A DNA stretch of 64,000 bases, from the NCBI GenBank assembly GCA_001724025.1, contig MEDJ01000020.1:62001-126000 (forward strand), in the 5' to 3' direction. Below the pieces are notes generated by a model. That model saw only the letters and a program-made list of their open reading frames with translations, ran no database searches and was not told the DNA's origin. Position numbers and translations under genes: made by a program. Positions 47,493 through 56,206 of the stretch are shown one piece after another; within the stretch, counting starts at the first letter, position 1, and each line of letters opens with the position of its first letter. Source of the DNA: Acidobacteria bacterium SCN 69-37 (GTDB taxonomy: Bacteria; Acidobacteriota; Vicinamibacteria; Vicinamibacterales; SCN-69-37).

Positions 47493-50303
47493 GTGAACGC
47501 CCATCTCATTCGGCGCGGCCCGATGCTGGCCGCCATGTTCCTCAGCCTCGTACTGGCCACCACCGGACCGCTGCACGCGCAGTCGCAAGCCGCGGCCATC
47601 GTCGGCACCGTCCGCGATTCATCGGGTGCCCCGATTGCGGGGGCGACGGTGGAGGCCACGGGGCCCGCGCTCATCGAGCGCTTCAAGGTTGCCGTCACGG
47701 GAAGTGACGGGACGTATCGCATCGTCGATCTCCGACCGGGCGAGTACTCGGTCACCGTCACCCTGTCCGGGTTCCAGAGCGTCCGCACGGACGCCGTCCA
47801 GTTGTCGAGCGGGTTCACCGCGACCGTCGACGCCGTGCTGACCATCGGCTCGATCAGCGAACAGGTGACGATCCGGGCGCAGGCCACGCTGATCGATACG
47901 CGATCGGGCACGTCCGAACAGCCAATCCAGCAGGAACTGCTGGAGGGGATCCCGGTGGGCCGCATGCCGAACGTGGCCGTGCTCATCGTGCCGGGCGCGA
48001 CATCGTCGAGGCCCGACGTCGGCGGATCGGAGACCGGTCAGACGCAGACGCTCTCGATCCATGGATCGCAGGGACGCGATCTCGTGTGGAACACGGACGG
48101 GCTCAACATGACGTCGAACACGTCCGACGGCGGCCTGTCCGGCCAGTATCCGAACCAGGGCGCGTACCAGGAAGTGATCGTGCAGACGCGGGCGCTGCCG
48201 GCCGAAGTCGGTGCGGGCGGCGTCAGCGTGAACATGGTGACGAAGGACGGGGGGAACACGGTGCGCGGGAGCCTGTTCGGCACCTACACGGGCCGCAGCC
48301 TGCAGAGCAGCAACGTGTCGCCCGATCAGGTGACGCGCGGCCTGCGGGCGCCCAGCGCAACGGACGTCTTCTACGATCTCAATGCCGGCATCGGCGGTCC
48401 GATTCGCCGGAACGCCCTCTGGTACTACGGCAGCCTGCGTCGATTCCGCATCGATCGGCTCGAGGCCAACACCTTCAATCCGGACGGGGCCCAGGCGCTC
48501 GACGAGAACCTGATCTGGAACGTCACCGGCAAGCTGACCTGGCAGATTAATCAGGCCAATCGTCTGTCCACGTTCGTCGACTACGGCGCCAAGCTCCGCG
48601 ATCACCGCCGGACCACGACGACGAACTACCAGTTCATTTCGCCGGAGGCGAGCAACTATTCGCCGCTCGGCGGTCCGATGGCCAACATCAAGCTCCACTC
48701 GACGCTGAGCGAGCGCACCCTGCTCGAAGCGGGCTTTTCCTGGTACTACGTGCCCTGGTCGCTCGACTACCAGCGGGATCTGCCGGCTGACGTCTTTGCG
48801 CGCAACGACCTGACGCAGTCCACGCTGACCGGCGCCGCCGCGCCCGCCATGACGCTCGCCTCGCAGGAGCGGCGGACGTGGAGTGCGGTGCTGTCGCACC
48901 TGCCGACGTGGCGGGGCAGTCACCAGGTGAAGACGGGCGTGCAGTTCGAGCATGCGCCGTACAAGCAGCACTTCGACTCGCTCGGCCACGGCGACTTCAT
49001 CGCGCGGTATCGCAACGGCGTGCCGGACTCGGTTCTCGTCTACAACACGCCCGTGCGCGCCAGCCTCGATCAGTTCGAACTCGCGGCGTTCGTGCAGGAT
49101 GCATGGACGATCGCGAATCGTGTGACGGTCAATGCGGGCCTGCGTTTCGAGCGGCACGTCGGCAGCCTGAATGCCCAGTCGGCGCCGGCCGGGCAGTTCG
49201 TGGGGGAACGATCGTTCGAGGCGCAGCCGGGCGTCGTGGTCTGGAACAACCTGGTCCCGCGGCTGTCGGTGGCCTACGACGTGCGCGGCACGGGCGACAC
49301 GGTCGTGAAGGCGAGCGTGAGCCAGTTCACCCAGCGTCAGGGATCGTCACTCGTCAATCAGTTCAACCCGATGCGGCAGAACACCGAGGTGCGGACCTGG
49401 TCCGATCGTAACGGCGACCTGGTGCCGCAACCGGACGAGATCGGCCCCGGGCAGGGCGGTCTCGACAGGGGCGCCACGGTTCGCATCGCCGACGATCTCG
49501 TCCGGCCGCGTCAGTGGGAGATGACCGTCAGTCTCGAGCAGCGGCTGGCCGACAACCTGGCGGTGTCGCTCAGCTACTTCCGTCGCCGGTATCAGGACCT
49601 CACGGCGGTCGTGAACATGGCCGTGTCGCCGGCCGACTACACGCCGCTCGCCATCACGAATCCGCTCGACGGATCGCCGTTCACGATCTACAGTCAGTCG
49701 ACTGCGAGCATCGGACGCGTGGACAACGTGCTCCTGAACTCGAAGGACCTGGCGCAGCAGTACGACGGCAGCGAGATTACCGTCACGCGGCGGTTCAACG
49801 AGGGGCTGACACTGTTCGGCGGCCTGACGGTCGGCTGGAACAAGACGCGCACGGGCGCCGGGACCAATCCGAACGACTTCATCAATGCCAGCGGGTACGA
49901 CCCGATCGACTCGCGGGTCATCGCCAACGTCTCGGGCATCTACCAACTGCCCGCGGGGATCTCGCTGTCGACGCGGGTCGCCTACTACGGGGGCCAGCCG
50001 CTGCGGCGTGTCTACGCGCTGACGCGCGGTCTGGTGCCGGAACTGGGGCAGACATCACAGAACGTGCTGCTCGCCCCCACGGGGACGTATCGCAAGCCTG
50101 GCCAGACGCTGTGGGATCTGCGCCTCGGCAAGTCGTTCCGCAGCAGTCAGGGCGGCACCATCGAGCCGCTGATCGAGATCTACAACCTGCTCAACGACAA
50201 CGGGTCGATTACGGAGGTCGAGACCGTGGGACCGACGCTCGGCTTCATCTCGCGCAACCTCGACGGCCGGCTCGTCCGTTTCAGCGTGCGCGTCGGCTTC
50301 TGA
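47493..50303 (+). CDS. TonB-dependent receptor, Oar-like, with carboxypeptidase-regulatory domain
   Basis: Outer-membrane active importer, 936 residues from GTG 47493 (AGGAG 8 nt upstream). Signal peptide ends PLHAQ; then a CarboxypepD_reg domain (about 30-115, AAIVGTVRDSSGAPIAGATVEATG), plug (about 130-240, with LSIHGSQGRDLVWNTDGL and NMVTKDGGNTVRGSLFG), then the 22-strand barrel to the C-terminal RLVRFSVRVGF. The plug/barrel order and length match Oar/OmpA-type receptors of Acidobacteria. It is followed at 42 nt by secreted peptidase-like genes, suggesting uptake of peptide or glycan fragments; the ligand is unknown. Confidence 0.9.
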   Translation: MNAHLIRRGPMLAAMFLSLVLATTGPLHAQSQAAAIVGTVRDSSGAPIAGATVEATGPALIERFKVAVTGSDGTYRIVDLRPGEYSVTVTLSGFQSVRTDAVQLSSGFTATVDAVLTIGSISEQVTIRAQATLIDTRSGTSEQPIQQELLEGIPVGRMPNVAVLIVPGATSSRPDVGGSETGQTQTLSIHGSQGRDLVWNTDGLNMTSNTSDGGLSGQYPNQGAYQEVIVQTRALPAEVGAGGVSVNMVTKDGGNTVRGSLFGTYTGRSLQSSNVSPDQVTRGLRAPSATDVFYDLNAGIGGPIRRNALWYYGSLRRFRIDRLEANTFNPDGAQALDENLIWNVTGKLTWQINQANRLSTFVDYGAKLRDHRRTTTTNYQFISPEASNYSPLGGPMANIKLHSTLSERTLLEAGFSWYYVPWSLDYQRDLPADVFARNDLTQSTLTGAAAPAMTLASQERRTWSAVLSHLPTWRGSHQVKTGVQFEHAPYKQHFDSLGHGDFIARYRNGVPDSVLVYNTPVRASLDQFELAAFVQDAWTIANRVTVNAGLRFERHVGSLNAQSAPAGQFVGERSFEAQPGVVVWNNLVPRLSVAYDVRGTGDTVVKASVSQFTQRQGSSLVNQFNPMRQNTEVRTWSDRNGDLVPQPDEIGPGQGGLDRGATVRIADDLVRPRQWEMTVSLEQRLADNLAVSLSYFRRRYQDLTAVVNMAVSPADYTPLAITNPLDGSPFTIYSQSTASIGRVDNVLLNSKDLAQQYDGSEITVTRRFNEGLTLFGGLTVGWNKTRTGAGTNPNDFINASGYDPIDSRVIANVSGIYQLPAGISLSTRVAYYGGQPLRRVYALTRGLVPELGQTSQNVLLAPTGTYRKPGQTLWDLRLGKSFRSSQGGTIEPLIEIYNLLNDNGSITEVETVGPTLGFISRNLDGRLVRFSVRVGF

Positions 50304-50345
50304 GTGTCGGCGCGTTCCGACCTCTTCATGGGAGTGATTCACATC

Positions 50346-51461
50346 ATGCGTATTCGAGAGTTCGTCCTGACTGCATTCCTGGCCGCCACGGTGGCGGCGG
50401 GCGCTGCCGCGCAGACGCCGGCGGCGATTCCCTACGATCGCCTGGCGCAGCGCATCGTCTCGGCACTGCACCTGACTGCGGGGGAACGCGTGCTGCTGCG
50501 GTACGACCCGAACGACCTCGGGCCGCTGGAACCTGTCCTGCGCCAGCAACTGGAGGCCGCGGGTGCGCGCGTCGAGACGCTGAACTACGGTCCGGTGGCC
50601 GATCTCCAGGGCCACCTCGACCGGACGGACGTCTACGTCTGGCTGCCGGCCGGGCCCACGGCCACGACGCCCGCCGACCAGCGCGAGATCCTCGCGAAGT
50701 GGCTCGACGCCGGTCGCGGCAGGCAGATCCACTTCCACTGGGACGGCGGATCGCGCGATCGTGACGGTCTGCTCGCGCCACATTCGGCCGAGCTCGATCG
50801 GCGCTACGTCGATGCCCTCGACATCGATTACGACAAGCTCTCGCGCGACCAGGATCGCGTCGTCGCGGCGCTCCGCTCCGGGGAAGTCCACGTGACGACG
50901 CCGGCAGGGACGGACCTGCGGTTCCGTGTCGGGGACCGGCCGTTCAACAAGCAGGATGGCGACGCGTCGCTGGCGCGCACTAAGCAGGCCCGCACGCGCG
51001 TCGACCGCGAGATCGAATTGCCCGCGGGCGTTCTTCGCGTGGCGCCGATCGAGACGTCGGTCAACGGCGTGCTCGTCGTGCCGGCCGCGCGGCTGCTCGA
51101 TGATGCGCGCGCAACGGATGTCCGTCTGGAGATCACGGCGGGTAAGGTTGTCCGCGCCACGGCGGGGACGGGGCAGGCAGCGCTCGACGCGTTCCTCGCA
51201 TCGGGCGCGTCACTGCGGTCGTTCAGGGAACTGGGGATCGGGCTCAACCCGAAGCTGTCGGTGACCGACGCCGACGCCGTGCTCCCGTACTATGGCTACG
51301 GTGACGCCGTGGTCCGGCTGAGCCTTGGCGACAATACCGAGCTGGCCGGTGACGTCCGGACGGGCGGCGGCGCGCGGTGGCTGTTCTTCAGCGACACCAC
51401 GCTGACGGCCGGATCGGAGCGCATCATCGAGAACGGCCGGCTGACGCCGAAGTTCCGGTGA
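50346..51461 (+). CDS. Secreted M29-aminopeptidase-like protein, catalytic residues doubtful
   Basis: 371 residues with a signal peptide (MRIREFVLTAFLAATVAAG, then AAAQ). The remainder resembles thermophilic M29 aminopeptidases: GERVLLRYDPNDLGPLEPVLRQ near the start and ELGIGLNPKLSVTDADAVLPYYGYGDA near the end. In characterised M29 enzymes the last region carries His, Tyr, His and Asp metal ligands; here the HxAlG-like segment reads VVRLSLG and the HWD-like segment reads LFFSD, so the metal site may be lost or remodelled. ATG 50346 is favoured; ATG 50328 is in frame. It lies between a TonB receptor and an M20 peptidase. Confidence 0.65.
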   Translation: MRIREFVLTAFLAATVAAGAAAQTPAAIPYDRLAQRIVSALHLTAGERVLLRYDPNDLGPLEPVLRQQLEAAGARVETLNYGPVADLQGHLDRTDVYVWLPAGPTATTPADQREILAKWLDAGRGRQIHFHWDGGSRDRDGLLAPHSAELDRRYVDALDIDYDKLSRDQDRVVAALRSGEVHVTTPAGTDLRFRVGDRPFNKQDGDASLARTKQARTRVDREIELPAGVLRVAPIETSVNGVLVVPAARLLDDARATDVRLEITAGKVVRATAGTGQAALDAFLASGASLRSFRELGIGLNPKLSVTDADAVLPYYGYGDAVVRLSLGDNTELAGDVRTGGGARWLFFSDTTLTAGSERIIENGRLTPKFR

Positions 51462-51484
51462 ACGGCCATCAGGGGGATCGCAAC

Positions 51485-53104
51485 ATGCGAACATATCGAT
51501 CGAGATTGATCACGCTGTCGGCCACGCTCGTGGCTGTCCTCGGTTCGGCCGTTCTGGCCGGACCGCAGGACACCGCGGCGGCGCGCGCGACCGACGACGC
51601 CAGGCTCGAGGCCTACAAGCGTGAGACCGACGCCGAGGTCGATCGCCTCCAGCGTTTCACGCAGCAGATGGTGGACCAGGTCTTCAGCTTCGCCGAACCG
51701 GCATTCCAGGAGGTCGAAACGTCGAAGTACCTGACCGATCTCCTCGAGCAGCACGGCTTCCGCGTCGAGCGCAACTATGCCGGGATCCCGACCGCGTGGG
51801 TGGCCACGTGGGGATCGGGGAAGCCGGTCATCGCGCTGGGATCGGATATCGACTGCGTCCCGGCCTCGTCGCAGACGCCTGGCGTCGCCTACCACCAGCC
51901 GCTGGTCGAGGGCGCGCCCGGGCACGGCGAGGGGCACAACTCGGGCGTGCCGCTGAACATCACGGCGGCCCTGGCCGTGAAGCAGATCATGGAGCGTGAC
52001 GGGCTGTCGGGCACGCTGAAGATCTGGCCCGGCGTGGCCGAGGAGGTCGTGGGCGCCAAGGCCTTCTACGTCCGTGCCGGCCTGTTCAAGGACGTGGACA
52101 TTTCCCTGTATGCGCACGTGAGCGCGAATTTCGGGACCGGCTGGGGATCGGGCCGCGGCACGGGACTGCAGGCCGTGCAGTACACGTTTGCGGGCGAATC
52201 GGCGCACGCGGCCGGGCAACCATGGCTCGGGCGATCGGCGCTCGATGCCGTCGAGTTGATGAACGTGGCGTGGAACTTCCAGCGCGAGCACCTGCGCCTC
52301 CAGCAGCGGTCGCACTACGTCGTCACCAACGGCGGCGCGCAGCCGAACGTCGTGCCGTCACTGGCGCAGGTCTGGTATTACCTGCGCGAGACCGACTACG
52401 AGCACATCAAGCAGATGCGCGAGACTGCGGATCGGATTGCCCAAGGGGCGGCGACGATGACCGGCACGACCGTGAGCAGTCGGCTGACCGGGTCGGCGTG
52501 GCTCGCGCACATGAACCGCACGGTCGCCGAGACGATGTACGCGAACATGACGGACGTCGGGCTGCCCACGTGGGACGACGCGGATCTGCGCCTGGCGCGT
52601 GGCCTGCAGACGGAACTGGGCGTGGCCGTCGATGGCCTCCCGACCGAGATCCCCTCGCTGCGCGACCCGGTCCCGCCCGACCAGAATTACGGCGGCGGGT
52701 CGGATGACATCGGCGACGTCTCGTGGAATGTGCCGACCGCCACGCTGAGTTACCCGGCCAACATTCCGAACCTGCCCGGGCACCACTGGGCGAACGCCGT
52801 GGCCATGGCCACACCGATCGCGCACAAGGGCACGACAGCGGGTGCCAAGGTGCAGGCCCGGACCATCCTGGACTTCCTCCTGCGGCCGGTCCTCGTCGAC
52901 GAGGCGTGGACGTACTTCCGGGATGTGCAGACCAAGGACCGGAAGTACGAGCCGTTCATCGGTCCCGACGACGCTCCGGCGATCGATATCAACAAGGAAC
53001 TGCTCGAGCGGTACCGGCCCGAGATGCGGAAGTTCTACTTCGATGCGAGCCGGTACGACACATACCTCGAACAGCTCGGCATTGCCTATCCCACCGTCCG
53101 CTGA
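51485..53104 (+). CDS. Secreted M20-family peptidase/amidohydrolase (AbgB-like)
   Basis: 539 residues, signal peptide ending SAVLAGPQ. M20 catalytic domain with the AbgB-type pattern: FSFAEPAFQEVETSKYLTDLLEQHGF, VIALGSDIDCVPA, GHGEGHNSG (metal His/Asn region), GVAEEVVGAK (catalytic Glu pair) and SLYAHVSANFG. A dimerisation domain lies at about 230-340. AbgB-like enzymes cleave p-aminobenzoyl-glutamate or aminoacylated compounds; a secreted form here would release amino acids outside the inner membrane. It starts 23 nt after the M29-like gene and is followed by a strong hairpin terminator. Confidence 0.88.
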   Translation: MRTYRSRLITLSATLVAVLGSAVLAGPQDTAAARATDDARLEAYKRETDAEVDRLQRFTQQMVDQVFSFAEPAFQEVETSKYLTDLLEQHGFRVERNYAGIPTAWVATWGSGKPVIALGSDIDCVPASSQTPGVAYHQPLVEGAPGHGEGHNSGVPLNITAALAVKQIMERDGLSGTLKIWPGVAEEVVGAKAFYVRAGLFKDVDISLYAHVSANFGTGWGSGRGTGLQAVQYTFAGESAHAAGQPWLGRSALDAVELMNVAWNFQREHLRLQQRSHYVVTNGGAQPNVVPSLAQVWYYLRETDYEHIKQMRETADRIAQGAATMTGTTVSSRLTGSAWLAHMNRTVAETMYANMTDVGLPTWDDADLRLARGLQTELGVAVDGLPTEIPSLRDPVPPDQNYGGGSDDIGDVSWNVPTATLSYPANIPNLPGHHWANAVAMATPIAHKGTTAGAKVQARTILDFLLRPVLVDEAWTYFRDVQTKDRKYEPFIGPDDAPAIDINKELLERYRPEMRKFYFDASRYDTYLEQLGIAYPTVR

Positions 53105-53140
53105 TCAGCGGACTCCACCCTCATCGCGGATAGCCTCCGC

Positions 53141-53173
53141 CACAACAGCCCGGCATCGCGCCGGGCTGTTGTG
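53141..53173 (+). terminator. Hairpin terminator after the M20 gene
   Basis: Perfect 14-bp stem CACAACAGCCCGGC / GCCGGGCTGTTGTG with a 5-nt loop, 36 nt after the stop. There is no U-tract, so it may need Rho or act through the hairpin alone. Confidence 0.7.
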
Positions 53174-53565
53174 CGTTCGGGGCCGAGCTGTCATGCCCAG
53201 AAGCCATTAAATGTGATTGATTGCCGTGACATATGGTTGCTCCGTGATATCTGCTGATCTGTAACGGCAGGTCCGCCAGCTGTCCAATCTCATCCCGCGA
53301 ATCCACTGTGGAACGGACGTTGCACTGACGCCTCCCAATGACGTCGTCCCTCTCGTGTCGTTGCCGTCCGTGTGCATGCGTGTCGTGTCGGGACGCGTGT
53401 ATCACGCCGACGGCCGGCTGGTGACGAGGGATACGGTCCGCTCGTAGTCCTCCCCCTGCCGCGTCCTTCGGCGGCATTTCTTCCCGTTCATTCATCCGTT
53501 CGTCTGCAGCCGGCTCGGTGTCGGCGTATCAGTGCCGGTCTGCGCGGCCGGCCAGGAGCATCGTC
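53174..53565. other. 392-nt upstream region of the second TonB receptor
   Basis: No gene. It holds the least GC-rich DNA of the window around 53200-53270, which is the likely promoter zone, but no -35/-10 pair better than TTGCCG-18-TGATAT (53221-53250) was found. The rest is featureless up to the AGGAG ribosome site at 53554-53558. Confidence 0.5.
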
Positions 53566-56151
53566 ATGGTTCGTCGTGTGTTCGTCAGCCTTCTGCTGGC
53601 GATGATCGTTGTCAGTCCCTCTCAGGTGCGGGCGCAGGATGGCGCCGGCATCGTGTCCGGTATCGTCCGGGATGCTCTTGGCGGCGCGATTCCCGGCGCC
53701 AGTATCCGCGTGGTCAACGAGACGAGCCACGCGGCCGTCGACGTGGTCACCGACGCGCAGGGCGTCTATCGCGTCGTCGATCTGCCACCCGGGCCGTATC
53801 GACTCGAGGTGACCCTCAGTGGCTTCGACACCATCCTGCGTCGCTTCACGCTCGCGCCGGGTGGCACGCCCGTGTTCGATGTCTCGCTCGTGCCGTCGCG
53901 CTTTGCCGAAGGCGTGGTCGTGACGGCGCGGCGTGTCGAAGAAGCGGTGCAGGACGTGCCGATTCCCGTGTCCGTCGTGAGCGGCGACCTGGCGGCAGAG
54001 GCCGGGGCGTTCAACGTCGCCCGGGTCCAGGAGCTCGTGCCGACCGTGCAGTTGTACTCCACCAATCCGCGAAATACCGCGGTCAACATCCGCGGCCTCG
54101 GTGCCCCGTTCGGTCTGACGAACGACGGGATCGAGCCCGGCGTGGGCATGTATGTCGACGGCGTCTTCTATGCCCGGCCCGCATCGACGACGCTCGACTT
54201 CCTCGACGTGGCGCAGATCGAGGTGCTGCGGGGACCACAGGGCACCCTGTTCGGCAAGAACACCACGGCCGGCGCCATCCTGATCACGACGCGACGCCCG
54301 AGCTTCACGCGCGAGACGGCCGTCGAGCTGAGCTACGGCAACGAGGGCTTCGTGCAGGCGAAGGGCTCGATCACCGGACCGCTGGGATCGAAGGTGGCTG
54401 GCCGTCTGTCGTTCTCCGGCACGCAGCGCGACGGCACGGTCCTGAACGTCACCACGGGCGACGACGTGAACGACCTGAACAACGTCGGGTTGAAAGGGCA
54501 GATCCTGTATACGCCCACCGAGCACATGGCCGTCACGTTCTCGGCCGACAACACCCGGCAGCGCCCCGAGGGCTACGCGCAGGTTCTGGCCGGCGTGGCG
54601 CCGACTCTCCGCGCGGCCAATCGTCAGTGGCCCGCCATCGCCGCAGACCTCGACTACGCGCCGCCGAGCTACAACCCGTTCGATCGCGTGACGGATACGA
54701 ACAGCCCGTGGCGGTCGAACCAGGATCTCGGTGGCACCTCGCTCAACATCGACTGGGATCTTGGCCGTGGCCGCCTCACCTCGACGACCGCCTGGCGCTA
54801 CTGGAACTGGGCTCCGGCCAACGACCGCGACTGGACGGGGCTCGACGTGGTCTCGAAGTCGCAGGCCAGCTCGACGCACAGACAATGGACGCAGGAGATC
54901 CGCTACGCGGGCGATCTTCATCGCACGCTCGGCATCGTGATCGGATTCTTCACGTTCGGCCAGGATCTGAAGTCCGATCCCACGCACAAGACGGAGGCGG
55001 GCGCCGATGCCTGGCGCTATTCGCTCGCCCCGAGTGCCCAGGCCGCGACGCCGGGGCTGCTCGCGGGCTACGGGGAAGACACCGTCCTTTCGCTGAACAC
55101 GTCGAGCTCCGCGTTGTTCAGCCAGCTCGAGTGGCGCGTGACCAGCCGCTTCCGGCTGCTGCCCGGCATCCGGTTCAACTACGACCGCAAGCAGATGGAC
55201 TTCCGGCGTGCGGTCTACGGCGGCCTCGAGACGACCGACGCGGCGCTGATTGCGCTGCAGCGGCAGATCTATGCGCCGCAGGCCTACGACGCCGACAGCA
55301 GCGATACGAACTGGTCCGGCCAGATCTCGGGTGCCTACAAGCTGACGGATCGAGTGAACGCGTACGCGACGTACGCGACCAGCTTCAAATCGCTCGGTCT
55401 CAACCTGGGCGGCGTACCGAACGACGCGGCGGGCGTCCCGGCGCTCGACGCGGCCACCGTGAAGCCCGAGGCCGTCAAGCACGTCGAGGTGGGCCTGAAG
55501 ACGGAGCCCGCGCGCGGCGTCATCCTGAACCTGTCGGCCTACAACACCGGCATCGACGACTACCAGGTGCAGGTGCAGAACGCGCAGTATGGCGTGCAGC
55601 GTGGATACCTGGCCAATGCCGACGAGGTCCGTGTGCGCGGCATGGAACTGGAGGGCAGTGCGCGCGTCGGCGACCACCTGACGCTGTATGGGGCACTGGC
55701 CAGGACGGACGCGAAATACGTGCGGTTCGTCGATGCTCCCGTCCCGCTCGAGGAAACCGGCGGCGCGGCGCAGTCGAAGGACATCTCCGGCGGGCCGCTG
55801 CCCGGCATCTCGGACTGGGCCGGATCGCTCGGGGGCGAGGTGAAGAGCCGCGGACGGTTCTTCGGTCGCGACGGCGAGGTCTTCGGCGCCATCGACACGA
55901 GCCTCCGGTCGTCGTTCTCGTCCAGTCCGACACCGTCGGCGTACCTCGTGGTGCCGGCCAACGCGCTCGTCAACGCCCGCGTCGGCTTTCGCTGGACCGA
56001 CGGCTGGAGTCTGTCGATCTGGGCTCGTAATCTGCTCGATCGCGACTACTACGAATCGCTCCAGCCCGGCGCCGGCGGCACCGGCCTCTATACGGCCCAG
56101 CTCGGCGACCCGCGCGCCTACGGCCTGACGCTGCGGCTGAGCTTGCGATAG
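53566..56151 (+). CDS. TonB-dependent receptor with carboxypeptidase-regulatory domain
   Basis: 861 residues, signal peptide to VRAQ. An N-terminal CarboxypepD_reg domain (about 28-110: GIVSGIVRDALGGAIPGASIRVVNE) is followed by a FecA/CirA-like plug (about 125-240: EAVQDVPIPVSVV, VNIRGLG, YVDGVFYAR, EVLRGPQGTLFGKNTTAGAI) and a 22-strand barrel ending GLTLRLSLR. Unlike the first receptor this one has a classical siderophore-type plug. AGGAG lies 7 nt before ATG 53566. It is on the same strand as the peptidase genes but separated by a terminator, so it is its own transcription unit. Confidence 0.92.
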   Translation: MVRRVFVSLLLAMIVVSPSQVRAQDGAGIVSGIVRDALGGAIPGASIRVVNETSHAAVDVVTDAQGVYRVVDLPPGPYRLEVTLSGFDTILRRFTLAPGGTPVFDVSLVPSRFAEGVVVTARRVEEAVQDVPIPVSVVSGDLAAEAGAFNVARVQELVPTVQLYSTNPRNTAVNIRGLGAPFGLTNDGIEPGVGMYVDGVFYARPASTTLDFLDVAQIEVLRGPQGTLFGKNTTAGAILITTRRPSFTRETAVELSYGNEGFVQAKGSITGPLGSKVAGRLSFSGTQRDGTVLNVTTGDDVNDLNNVGLKGQILYTPTEHMAVTFSADNTRQRPEGYAQVLAGVAPTLRAANRQWPAIAADLDYAPPSYNPFDRVTDTNSPWRSNQDLGGTSLNIDWDLGRGRLTSTTAWRYWNWAPANDRDWTGLDVVSKSQASSTHRQWTQEIRYAGDLHRTLGIVIGFFTFGQDLKSDPTHKTEAGADAWRYSLAPSAQAATPGLLAGYGEDTVLSLNTSSSALFSQLEWRVTSRFRLLPGIRFNYDRKQMDFRRAVYGGLETTDAALIALQRQIYAPQAYDADSSDTNWSGQISGAYKLTDRVNAYATYATSFKSLGLNLGGVPNDAAGVPALDAATVKPEAVKHVEVGLKTEPARGVILNLSAYNTGIDDYQVQVQNAQYGVQRGYLANADEVRVRGMELEGSARVGDHLTLYGALARTDAKYVRFVDAPVPLEETGGAAQSKDISGGPLPGISDWAGSLGGEVKSRGRFFGRDGEVFGAIDTSLRSSFSSSPTPSAYLVVPANALVNARVGFRWTDGWSLSIWARNLLDRDYYESLQPGAGGTGLYTAQLGDPRAYGLTLRLSLR

Positions 56152-56167
56152 GGGAGGCGACGAGCGT

Positions 56168-56195
56168 ACGGAGCCCTGGGGCTTCAGCCCCAGGG
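56168..56195 (-). repeat. Palindromic repeat P1, TGGGG type, copy 13
   Basis: ACGGAG then CCCTGGGGCT-TC-AGCCCCAGGG, between the stops of the convergent TonB receptor and glcF. Confidence 0.85.
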
Positions 56196-56206
56196 GAACT
56201 TTGCTT

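Noticed and set aside
53221-53250. Promoter TTGCCG-18-TGATAT before the second TonB receptor
   Set aside because: Weak match to both boxes and more than 300 nt from the gene; not better than chance.
53488-55677. Long antisense reading frames (also 24490-25827 plus, 28025-29848 minus, 32421-34460 minus, 41656-42780 minus)
   Set aside because: They lie opposite clearly recognised genes, are Arg/His/Asp-rich and match no family; they arise from the high G+C codon usage of the real gene.
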